Source: Reyranella sp. | Lineage (GTDB): Bacteria > Pseudomonadota > Alphaproteobacteria > Reyranellales > Reyranellaceae | Assembly (NCBI RefSeq): GCF_017305915.1 | Contig: NZ_JAFKJN010000008.1 | Location: 124,001 to 188,000 of the forward strand | Direction: 5' to 3' | Length of the DNA: 64,000 nt | Notes under the pieces: model-generated | What the model was told of the DNA's origin: nothing | Databases searched by the model: none | The model's input: the letters and a program-made list of their open reading frames with translations, nothing else | Position numbers and translations under genes: made by a program | Part shown: in pieces, positions 41,372 through 52,948 of the stretch | Numbering within the stretch: position 1 is the stretch's first letter | Layout of the letters: every line of letters begins with the position of its first letter

Positions 41372-41830
41372 ATGGGGCGCAGGACACTGCTGTATGCTGC
41401 CGGCTTGTCCGTCTGGACGGCGGCCGCGGTCGCGGCCTGGGAGATCGTGCGGCTGATCGCGCGCTGGGACTATAAGGACGGGCGCCCTTACTGGCGCTAC
41501 GTGTTCAGCGACCTCAACGCGGTCATCTACGTCTTCGTCGCCGTCGCCTCGTTGGCGGCCGGCATGCTGGCCTTCCATGCGACGGGACGGGTCCGACCGG
41601 CGGCGCGGGTGGCGCTGCTGGCCGTCCTCGCCCCCGCCGCGCTGCTGTGCGCGGCGGCCCTGACGGTGACGCTCGGCACGCTGCTGCAGGCGCATGAGAA
41701 CGGCGGGCTGATCGATCCGCTGGCGCTGCTGTCGGTCTTTGGCGGCGCGCTGGCGATCGCCGCCCACAAGCTCGGTCTGCCGAGCGTGCTGGCGGCGGCG
41801 GCCTGGTCGTGGTTCTTTTGCCTGCGATGA
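41372..41830 (+). CDS. Four-helix membrane protein, unknown
   Basis: 152-aa hypothetical with helices at about residues 5-27 (LLYAAGLSVWTAAAVAAWEI), 49-67 (AVIYVFVAVASLAAGMLAFH), 78-101 and 114-150 (LALLSVFGGALAIAAHKLGL and beyond). A short loop, RWDYKDGRPYWRYVFSD, lies between helices 1 and 2. Its stop overlaps the start of the next gene in ATGA, so the two are coupled. No family recognised. Confidence 0.68.
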   Translation: MGRRTLLYAAGLSVWTAAAVAAWEIVRLIARWDYKDGRPYWRYVFSDLNAVIYVFVAVASLAAGMLAFHATGRVRPAARVALLAVLAPAALLCAAALTVTLGTLLQAHENGGLIDPLALLSVFGGALAIAAHKLGLPSVLAAAAWSWFFCLR

Positions 41831-42192
41831 CCGAAGAAGAGTTGCAGGCCGCGCTGGAGCGGACCACGCCTGCGCGCGACCGCTACGACCTGTTCGTCGA
41901 GGAGGCGCGGGACCAGGACGTCCGTGTGCGCTTCTCGCCGGTGCAGGGCGAGGGCTGGTCTTTCGCGGCGCTGCTGGCGGCGACCGAGACGTCGCTGCGC
42001 GCAGCCGCAGGAGTCGAGGCCGCGGTCACGCATCTCAACGTGACACGCATCCGCGCGCCGCAGGACGGCGACATCATCGCCCTGTCGCGCGTGATCTGCC
42101 GCGACGGCGGCACGATCCACGCCGAGGCCTGGCTGTTCAGCCACGCCGTCGTCGAGGCGATGCTCCACGCCACCGCAACTCTCACCGTGTGA
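41827..42192 (+). CDS. Hotdog-fold-like protein (possible thioesterase)
   Basis: 121-aa soluble protein starting at ATG 41827, which overlaps the upstream stop. N-terminal helices (MTEEELQAALERTTPARDRY) are followed by alternating strands: VRVRFSPVQGEGWSFAALLA, then AVTHLNVTRIRAPQDGDIIA and LSRVICRDGGTIHAEAWLFS. The length, the strand order and the RDGGTIHAEAWL segment resemble hotdog thioesterases of the PaaI/YbgC kind, but no catalytic Asp/Glu on the hotdog helix is certain. It is convergent with the glycosyltransferase gene. Confidence 0.5.
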   Translation: MTEEELQAALERTTPARDRYDLFVEEARDQDVRVRFSPVQGEGWSFAALLAATETSLRAAAGVEAAVTHLNVTRIRAPQDGDIIALSRVICRDGGTIHAEAWLFSHAVVEAMLHATATLTV

Positions 42193-42195
42193 CGG

Positions 42196-43260
42196 CTATT
42201 CCCAGGCGGCGCGGCAGAGGGCGCGGGTGTCGAGCGCCTGGTCGGCCAGGCCCCAGGTCTCGGGCTGGGTGGCGGCGACGGGTGCGCCGTGCGCCCAGCG
42301 GCTGGCCGGCCGGACGAACTGCCGCTCGATCGACGGGGCGAGAACCGAGTCGATGTTGTGGACCCGGCGCCGGGGATAGTCGAAGGCCATGCGCGCGCGA
42401 TGGGCGAGGCCGGCGCCGCCGAGCCGCGCCAGGATCGCCTCCAGCCCGCGCTGCCAAGGCCGCCAGACGAAGGCGATGCGCGCGTTGTTGAGATGCCCGT
42501 GCCGCGGCTTGTAGACCTTGCAGGGCGCGGGCCACAGGCATTGCTTCACTCCGAGCGCAGCGGCAGCGTGCATGACCAGCGAATCGCCGTCGAGGGTGAG
42601 CGTGGTGTCGTCCGCGGGATGGCCGCGCAGGCGGTGCCACCACGCCGCGGCCATCAGCAGGAAGTCGCCGCTCGCGTTGGTGTGCAGGTCGCGCAGCCGC
42701 CAGTGCGGTGATTGCTCGATGTATGCGTTGCGTTCGGCGGGCAGCTTTTCCAGCGCGGCCAGCAACCGTGTGCCGTCGAGCGACCACAGCGTCTTGGGCA
42801 CCACCACGTCGTAGCGGTCGACTCGGTACAGCGTGTCCGGATCGAGATCGCGCCGCGCGATGCGCGCGATCGTCTCGGCCGACAGGAAGGTGTCGCTCGC
42901 CTTGGGCAGGATGAAGCGGCCGCGGGCGCGGCGGATGCCGACGTTCCACGCCTCGCCGCTGTGCATGCCGTGCTCGTCGGCCCCCTTGAAGCGCAGGTGA
43001 TGGACGGGATCGCTGACGATGCCCCTGACGGCAACATGGGACGACGTGCACGGCAGGTCGAGCGAGTCGACGAGCAGGGGCCGCTCCGGTGGCGGGTTCC
43101 ATTCCGATACGACGATCTCGGAGTCGAGCGCTGCCGCCTCGAGCTGGCGCACCAGGCAGGCGATCGCCTTCGAGGTGCGCACGAGGTAGTCGTCGGTGTA
43201 GCCGTCGTTTCGTCCCCAGGTGACGAAACTGACATAAGGAGTGGACCGGGACTCTGACAT
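42196..43260 (-). CDS. GT-A-type glycosyltransferase-like protein
   Basis: 354-aa protein beginning YVSFVTWGRNDGYTDDYLVR, the first strand and loop of a GT2/GT-A nucleotide-sugar fold, followed by a second strand with EIVVSEWNPPPERPLL. GEAWNVGIRRARGRFILPKA (near 103-122) then SDTFLS takes the place of the donor-binding Asp-x-Asp region, with an SD rather than DxD. Later segments are GDFLLMAAAWWHRLRGHP and DGDSLVMHAAAALGVKQCLW. The C-terminus has a basic IPR-like helix. There is no signal peptide or membrane helix. The sugar and acceptor are unknown. Confidence 0.7.
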   Translation of the reverse strand: MSESRSTPYVSFVTWGRNDGYTDDYLVRTSKAIACLVRQLEAAALDSEIVVSEWNPPPERPLLVDSLDLPCTSSHVAVRGIVSDPVHHLRFKGADEHGMHSGEAWNVGIRRARGRFILPKASDTFLSAETIARIARRDLDPDTLYRVDRYDVVVPKTLWSLDGTRLLAALEKLPAERNAYIEQSPHWRLRDLHTNASGDFLLMAAAWWHRLRGHPADDTTLTLDGDSLVMHAAAALGVKQCLWPAPCKVYKPRHGHLNNARIAFVWRPWQRGLEAILARLGGAGLAHRARMAFDYPRRRVHNIDSVLAPSIERQFVRPASRWAHGAPVAATQPETWGLADQALDTRALCRAAWE

Positions 43261-43425
43261 CGACCCCGGAACATTGTGATCGGCTGCCGTCGCGTCAATA
43301 GCGGCCGATCCGCGCGCCAGCCGCGTGCACCGGCGCCGCCGCGACTGCCTCCCTGGCGCAGCGCATTCGGCGGGCTTTTATTGTGGGCTCGGCCTCTATC
43401 CCCGCAACGCCTGACGGAGTATGTC

Positions 43426-43758
43426 ATGCGCATGCGTCTGCGCAGCCTGCTCTGGCTGGTCGCCTTGGCGGCATTCCTGTTGCCGTCCTTTGTCGGCCCG
43501 GCCGTCGCCGCTCATCGGATGAGCGATCCGATGATGAGCGACTGCGGCCGCGAGATGCCGCCGCCGCCGTGCCCGGAGAAGGACACCGCCAAGCACGCCG
43601 CCGGCCTGTGCTGCCCCCTCATGTCGGGGACCCTGGCGCTGCTGCCGCCGGTCGCGGCCGCCGGCCCGCGCAGCCCGCACGTGGCGCTCCTTACACTGGT
43701 TGCGCCGCACCTGACCGGCCTTTCACCGCACAAGGATCCGCCGCCTCCCCGCGTCTGA
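43426..43758 (+). CDS. Exported Cys/Met/His protein heading the copper operon
   Basis: 110-aa periplasmic protein; ATG 43426 follows GGAG. Signal peptide MRMRLRSLLWLVALAAFLLP to AVAA, then a metal-ligand-rich segment HRMSDPMMSDCGREMPPPPC (30-49) and KHAAGLCCPLMSGTLALLP. The mix of Cys, Met and His next to cupredoxin and CopA genes suggests copper binding, like the small DUF2946/CopL-type proteins that precede copper-resistance operons. The tail is Pro/His-rich (SPHKDPPPPRV). It lies 43 nt upstream of the cupredoxin gene. No enzymatic motif. Confidence 0.7.
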   Translation: MRMRLRSLLWLVALAAFLLPSFVGPAVAAHRMSDPMMSDCGREMPPPPCPEKDTAKHAAGLCCPLMSGTLALLPPVAAAGPRSPHVALLTLVAPHLTGLSPHKDPPPPRV

Positions 43759-43801
43759 ACCCGCTTCCTGCGCGTTCCCCCTTTCAGACACGGAGATTTT
43801 C

Positions 43802-44287
43802 ATGTTGTTCCGACCATTGGCCGTCGGCGCTCTGGCACTGGCTGCGGCCCTGCCGGCGTCCGCTCACGGCCCCGGCCATCCCATGAGCGGAGGCAAGCCG
43901 GGCAATGCCGCCAAGGCCAGCCGCACGATCGAGATCGTTGCGACCGACAATGCCTTCTCCTTGAAGTCCCTGCAGGTGCGGGACGGCGAGACCGTCCGCT
44001 TCGTCATCCGCAACGACGGCTTCGAGTCGCACGAGTTCCTGATCGGCACCGCGGCCGAGCACGCCGAACATCTCAGGATGATGAAGGCGATGATCGAGCA
44101 GCAGAAGAAGGGCGGGCGAGCCGCGCCGGCAATGAACCACGACAGCGGTGTCATGGTGGCTCCCGGCGAGACCGTGACCTTCGTCTGGACCTTCGCCAGC
44201 ACCGCCAACCTGCAATTCGCCTGCGACATCCCCGGCCACTACGAGGACGGGATGCACGGGCCGGTGAGCTTCGGGGGTGGACGATGA
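43802..44287 (+). CDS. Cupredoxin-domain periplasmic copper protein
   Basis: 161-aa plastocyanin-like protein. The signal peptide MLFRPLAVGALALAAALPAS is followed by a His/Met-rich start (AHGPGHPMSGG). The type I copper ligands are H77 (ESHEF), C141, H146 and M151 in a C-x4-H-x4-M arrangement, as in cupredoxins. Between strands there is an extra helical insert, EHAEHLRMMKAMIEQQKKGG (86-105), rich in His and Met, which could carry a second copper site. Its stop overlaps the CopA start (ATGA). It probably delivers electrons or copper to the multicopper oxidase. Confidence 0.88.
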   Translation: MLFRPLAVGALALAAALPASAHGPGHPMSGGKPGNAAKASRTIEIVATDNAFSLKSLQVRDGETVRFVIRNDGFESHEFLIGTAAEHAEHLRMMKAMIEQQKKGGRAAPAMNHDSGVMVAPGETVTFVWTFASTANLQFACDIPGHYEDGMHGPVSFGGGR

Positions 44288-46008
44288 ACCGCCGCCGCTT
44301 CGTCGAAGGCCTGGCCGCCACCGGCCTCGCCGCCCTCGCGCCGGCGCGCGCGTCGGCGGACACCCGCGTCGACCTCACGGTTGGCACCCTGCCGGCCAAC
44401 ATCACCGGCCGGCCGCGCACCGCCACGGTGGTGAACGGCTCCTTGCCGGGACCGATCCTGCGCTTCCGCGAGGGCGATGCCGTCACGATCGACGTGCGCA
44501 ACACGCTGCGCGAAAGCACCTCGATCCACTGGCACGGGCTCTATCTGCCGAGCGCCATGGATGGCGTACCGGGCCTCTCCTTTCCCGGCATCGCGCCGGG
44601 CGAGACCTTCACCTACCGCTTCCCGATCCGGCAGGCGGGGACCTACTGGTATCACAGCCACAGCGGCACCCAGGAACAGGCCGGCCTGTACGGCGCGCTG
44701 ATCCTCGAGCCGCGCGGCCGCGAGCCGTACACCTACCAGCGCGACCACGTCGTGCTGCTGACGGACTGGAGCGACGAGGAGCCGATGACCATCGTCTCCA
44801 ACCTCAAGCAGCAGGGCGACTACTACAACCGCAACCGCCGCACGCTCGGCACCTTCATCGAGGACACCCGGCGCGACGGCCTCGGCGCTGCCGCCGATGA
44901 CCGGCTGATGTGGGGCAAGATGCGCATGAGCCCGACCGACATCGCCGATGTCACGGGCGCGACCTACACCTTCCTGATGAACGGCCAGCCGCCGGCGGCG
45001 AACTGGACGGCGCTGTTCACACCCGGCGAGAACGTGCGGCTGCGCTTCATCAACGGCTCGTCGATGACGACCTTCGACGTGCGCATCCCCGGCCTCGACC
45101 TGCGGGTGGTGCAGGCCGACGGCTCGGACGTCGAGCCGGTGACGGTCGAGGAGTTCCGCATCGGCGTCGCCGAGACCTACGACGTGATCGTGCGGCCGCG
45201 CCCGCAGGCCTACACGATCTTCGCCCAGGCCCAGGACCGCAGCGGCTATGCCCGCGGCACGCTGGCCTTCCGCTCGGGGATGGAAGCCGCCGTGCCGCCG
45301 CTCGATCCGCCGCCGCTGCGCACCATGGCCGACATGGGCATGTCGCATGAGGGGATGTCGCATGAGGCGATGGGGCATGGTGGCATGGACCAGTCCAAGA
45401 TGGACCACTCCGCGATGGACCACTCCACGATGGACCACGCCGCCATGGGGCGGTCCATGCCGGCGCGCGAGATCCCGGTGACCAACGCCGACGGCGTCGA
45501 TCCGAGGCAGCTCGCCGGCAAGCCCAGCGTCGACAACGTCGCGATGGCGCCGAAGGATCGGCTGGGCGAGGCCGGCACCGGCCTCGACGGCAACGGCCGC
45601 CGAGTCCTGACCTACCGCGACCTGCGGGCGCTCGCGCCGCGCCGGTTCGTGCCGCCCGAGCGCGCCATCGAGTTCCACATCACCGGCAACATGGAGCGCT
45701 GGATGTGGGGCTTCAACGGCAAGAAATTCTCCGAGGCCAGGGCGGTGCGCGTGCGGCTCGGCGAGCGCGTGCGCTTCGTGATGATCAACGACACCATGAT
45801 GGAGCACCCGATCCATCTGCACGGCTACCTGTTCGAGGTCGAGAACGGGCAGGGCGACCGGTTGCCGCTCAAGCACACCGTCAACGTCAAGCCGGGCGAG
45901 CGCATGAGCTTCGTCTTCACCGCGGACGCGCCCGGCCATTGGGCGTTCCACTGCCATCTGCTCTACCACATGGAGATGGGCATGTTCCGCACGGTGCTCG
46001 TATCGTGA
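44284..46008 (+). CDS. copA: Multicopper oxidase CopA
   Basis: 574-aa periplasmic cuprous oxidase of the copper-resistance (PcoA/CopA) type. Tat leader NRRRFVEGLAATGLAALAPA. The four copper-binding blocks are present: IHWHG (81-85), YWYHSHSG (121-128), HPIHLHG near 507 and HCHLLYHMEMGM near 556-567. The last contains the T1 Cys and axial Met. A Met/His-rich stretch near residues 343-392 repeats M-x-H-x-x-M units (GMSHEGMSHEAMGHGGMDQS and MDHSAMDHSTMDHAAM), a labile copper-binding region. Start and stop overlap both neighbours (ATGA, GTGA). It oxidises Cu(I) to less toxic Cu(II). Confidence 0.95.
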   Translation: MNRRRFVEGLAATGLAALAPARASADTRVDLTVGTLPANITGRPRTATVVNGSLPGPILRFREGDAVTIDVRNTLRESTSIHWHGLYLPSAMDGVPGLSFPGIAPGETFTYRFPIRQAGTYWYHSHSGTQEQAGLYGALILEPRGREPYTYQRDHVVLLTDWSDEEPMTIVSNLKQQGDYYNRNRRTLGTFIEDTRRDGLGAAADDRLMWGKMRMSPTDIADVTGATYTFLMNGQPPAANWTALFTPGENVRLRFINGSSMTTFDVRIPGLDLRVVQADGSDVEPVTVEEFRIGVAETYDVIVRPRPQAYTIFAQAQDRSGYARGTLAFRSGMEAAVPPLDPPPLRTMADMGMSHEGMSHEAMGHGGMDQSKMDHSAMDHSTMDHAAMGRSMPAREIPVTNADGVDPRQLAGKPSVDNVAMAPKDRLGEAGTGLDGNGRRVLTYRDLRALAPRRFVPPERAIEFHITGNMERWMWGFNGKKFSEARAVRVRLGERVRFVMINDTMMEHPIHLHGYLFEVENGQGDRLPLKHTVNVKPGERMSFVFTADAPGHWAFHCHLLYHMEMGMFRTVLVS

Positions 46009-46805
46009 GCGCGCCCGTCCTCGCGCGGGCACTGGCCTGCCTGCTGCTGCTCGGCCTGCCCCATGGCGCCGCCGCGCAGATGACCCACGATCATGCCGGG
46101 CACGGCGCGCCGCCTGCATCTGCACCGGCGACCGGCGATCCCGGCGACCCCGCGCCGTTCGGCTCGCCGGTGATGGACCAGCACGTCTTCTATCACCTCA
46201 TGCTGAACCAGCTCGAAGGCCGGTTCGGCGCCACCAACAGCTTCCGCTGGAGCGGCGAAGGCTGGCTCGGCACCGACCAGCACCGGCTGTGGCTGCGCAG
46301 CGAGGGCAAGCTGGCCGACGGCAAGGTCGACGACGGCCAGCAGGAGCTGCTCTATGCGCGGCCGATCAGCACCTACTTCAACGCCATGATCGGCGGTCGC
46401 TACGACCTCGATTCGGCGCCCGGCCGCGGCTGGGGCGCGATCGGCATCGAGGGACTGGCGCCGCTGTTCTTCCGCGTCGCCGCCACCGGCTACGTCGGCG
46501 GCGACGGCCGGCTCGCCGCCAAGCTGGAGGGCAGCTACGACCTGCTGCTGACGCAGAAGCTCGTCCTGCAGCCGCAGGTCGAGATGAACTTCTACAGCAA
46601 GGCCGATGCCGAGCGGGATCTCGGCAGCGGCCTCGCCGAGATCGATGCCGGCCTGCGCCTGCGCTACGAGATCACGCGCAAGGTCGCGCCCTATGTCGGC
46701 GTGACCTACACCGGCAAGTTCGGCGGTACCGCCGACTTCGCCCGCGCCGCCGGCCATGCGACGGACGAGGTGCGCTTCGCGATCGGCTTGCGGACGTGGT
46801 TCTAG
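46005..46805 (+). CDS. copB: Copper-resistance outer membrane protein CopB
   Basis: 266-aa outer-membrane protein; GTG 46005 overlaps the CopA stop. Signal peptide of about 25 residues (ARALACLLLLGLPHGAAAQ), then a short His/Met spacer, MTHDHAGHGAPP, much reduced relative to long Met-rich CopB proteins. A beta-barrel follows, with the family marker MDQHVFYHLMLNQLEGRF (57-74), WLGTDQHRLWLRSEGK, and the final strands LRYEITRKVAPYVGVTY and DEVRFAIGLRTWF ending in Phe. It acts with CopA in copper sequestration or export. Confidence 0.93.
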   Translation: MSAPVLARALACLLLLGLPHGAAAQMTHDHAGHGAPPASAPATGDPGDPAPFGSPVMDQHVFYHLMLNQLEGRFGATNSFRWSGEGWLGTDQHRLWLRSEGKLADGKVDDGQQELLYARPISTYFNAMIGGRYDLDSAPGRGWGAIGIEGLAPLFFRVAATGYVGGDGRLAAKLEGSYDLLLTQKLVLQPQVEMNFYSKADAERDLGSGLAEIDAGLRLRYEITRKVAPYVGVTYTGKFGGTADFARAAGHATDEVRFAIGLRTWF

Positions 46806-46827
46806 AACGGGAATGGCTCTTCGAGTT

Positions 46828-46990
46828 CCTCCCCTTGGCGGATTCCGCCAAGGGGAGGTGCCCCCTCGGGGGCGGAGGGGTCATGTGCCGCAGCCGTGGC
46901 GTGGCTCATGCCCCCTCCGTCGGCCACGCGTTTTCGAGCGAAGCTCGAAAATCGCTCGGACGCCGCCACCTCCCCATGTGAATGGGGAGG
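46828..46990. repeat. Composite palindromic element with three hairpins
   Basis: Three perfect hairpins lie between the convergent copB and RND genes: CCTCCCCTTGGCGGA with its complement (46828-46842/46844-46858), TTTTCGAGC-GAA-GCTCGAAAA (46931-46951) and CCTCCCCAT-GTGA-ATGGGGAGG (46969-46990). The outer two begin with the same CCTCCCC and end with GGGGAGG, so they look like ends of one mobile or REP-type unit. Together they would terminate both operons. The rest of this 243-bp gap shows no gene. Confidence 0.75.
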
Positions 46991-47048
46991 AATTCCGAGT
47001 CGCTTCAACTCGTCTCGCTCTGTGCCTGCTGCAACAGACAAGGCCGCT

Positions 47049-51197
<4,149 letters not shown>

Positions 51198-51201
<4 letters not shown>

Positions 51202-52466
51202 CTGGTCCTCATCTGCGCCGGGACGGCGGCACTGCCGGTCAAGCCCTCGATCGTGGCGAGGGAGGTATGGAGCATGTTGAGCGCGTCGTGCTCCATCAGC
51301 TCGGCATCGGCGACGCGCTGATAGGCATCGAGGATCTCCAGCACGGTGAAGCGGCCCTGCTCGTAGCCCGTTTCGATGGTCGATAGCGTGCTGCGCGTCG
51401 CCGGCAGCACGGTGCGCCGCAGCAGGTCGATCTGCTGCAGCGCGCTGGCGGCGGTGTCGTAAGCCTTGCCGACCGTCACGATCAGCGTGAGCCGGTTGAT
51501 CTCGCGCTCGGCTTCCGTGCGCTGCGCCAGTTCCTGCGCCTCGCGAATGCCGCCGCGGTTCTGGTCGAGCACGGGGATCGGCATCGAGATGCCGAGACGC
51601 AGGGCATTCTCCGGCGTGTCGCCGTAGCGTCGCCAGCCGACCGATGCCGTGACGTCCGGCACCGCCTTGAGCCGCGCCGACAGCAGGTCGGCGTCGCGCC
51701 GCGCGCGGACGGCGGTCCAGCGCATGAGCTGCGGGTTGTCGGCGATGGCCTTGACGATGGCGTCGAACGGCGCGAGCCGCGGCATCCCGCCGAGGTTGCC
51801 CGAGACGGCGGTGAAGTCGGGCGTGTCGAGGCCCATCAGGACGCCAAGCTCGCGCTGCGCCAGGCTCTGCGCGACCCGTGAGCGCTCGCGTTCGAGCCGG
51901 GTGAAGCCGATCGCGCCCTGGATCTTGGTTACCTCGGCCGGCGAGGAAGCTCCGGCCTCGAGGCGCCGCTGCATCAGCGGCACCAGCCGCTCCAGCGCCG
52001 CGACATGGCGATCGAGCAGGGCGATGCGGCGTTGCGCGGCCAGCGCGCCGATGAAGGCGACGGTGGCTTCCGACAGCAGCTCCAGGCGCGTGGCTTCGCG
52101 CTCGTAGCGCGCGGCATCGTAGTCGCCCAGCGCGGCGGCGACCCGCGCATCGCGCTTGCTGCCGAGCTCGACGAGCTGGCTGAGCAGCAGCGTGGTCTCC
52201 ACCGCCTGCCCCGGGACCGAGCCGCTCGGTGCGAAGTTGTCGACGTCGAAGCCGACCGACGGATTGGGCAGCGCCCCGGCCTGCTGGCGCCGCCCGTGGC
52301 TCATGGCGATGGTGCGGTCGGCCGCGGCGAGCCGCGGATTGACCGCCACGACCCGCTGCAGGGTCTGCGGCAGGGTGAGGGTGGACGCCCGTTGAGTCTG
52401 GGCGGCAACAGGAGACGCGCAGACGACAGCAGTCGCGCAAAGCGTCCAGACGGCACGAAGAAACAT
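51198..52466 (-). CDS. czcC: TolC-family outer membrane channel, CzcC type
   Basis: 422-aa outer-membrane efflux protein. A signal peptide (FLRAVWTLCATAVVCASPVA) is followed by two structural repeats of helices and strands: LTLPQTLQRVVAVNPRLAAA, DRTIAMSHGRRQQAGALPNP at the start, AGASSPAEVTKIQGAIG, and in the second half VTASVGWRRYGDTPENALRL and GYEQGRFTVLEILDAYQRV. Order of transcription is czcC-czcB-czcA with overlapping or nearly overlapping ends. Confidence 0.93.
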
Positions 52467-52535
52467 GATGAACCTGCAAACCGATAAATCCGCACGCGCC
52501 CCCGCGACGGCGGGCGCGCAGTCAGGCGATCGGAA

Positions 52536-52871
52536 TCAGGCTCGGGGAGGCGGACCGACGGTCGGTTGTTGGAACGTCGAGACGTGCAGGATCGTGCCCG
52601 CGGGAACGTCCCGCACGACCGCGACACCCGGTTCGGCCGGCACGGAGACGGCAAGCGAGGCCACGGCGCAGGTGTGACACTTTTCGACAGCGGCGAGGCC
52701 GCTCGATGGCGACTTGCCCGCGTCGTCGTCCGTCTTCATCGACAAGGATACCAGCTCGACGACATTGGCGCTTGTGGCGTCGCAGACATGGAACGTCGTC
52801 ACCAACGCCACGGCGAAGGCGCAGATCAGGCGCAGGGCCCGATCGACAAGCGAGAGACGGCTGTTCCGCAC
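52536..52871 (-). CDS. Small exported protein ahead of the czc operon (CzcI-like position)
   Basis: 111-aa protein with a signal peptide or anchor (LVDRALRLICAFAVALVTTF), then HVCDATSANVVELVS and a second Cys pair in VEKCHTCAVASLAVSVPAE. A Pro-rich tail ends in PPPRA. Its position 69 nt upstream of czcC and the Cys/His residues fit a periplasmic metal sensor or chaperone such as CzcI, but I see no decisive sequence family. Alternative: an unrelated lipoprotein-like hypothetical. Confidence 0.6.
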   Translation of the reverse strand: MRNSRLSLVDRALRLICAFAVALVTTFHVCDATSANVVELVSLSMKTDDDAGKSPSSGLAAVEKCHTCAVASLAVSVPAEPGVAVVRDVPAGTILHVSTFQQPTVGPPPRA

Positions 52872-52948
52872 GCGCGACTCTTAGAGTTGGTCCCGTCCGT
52901 TACACAATCACGTTGGTGCCCGAATCCCGGGCCGCGCGCATGGGACTT

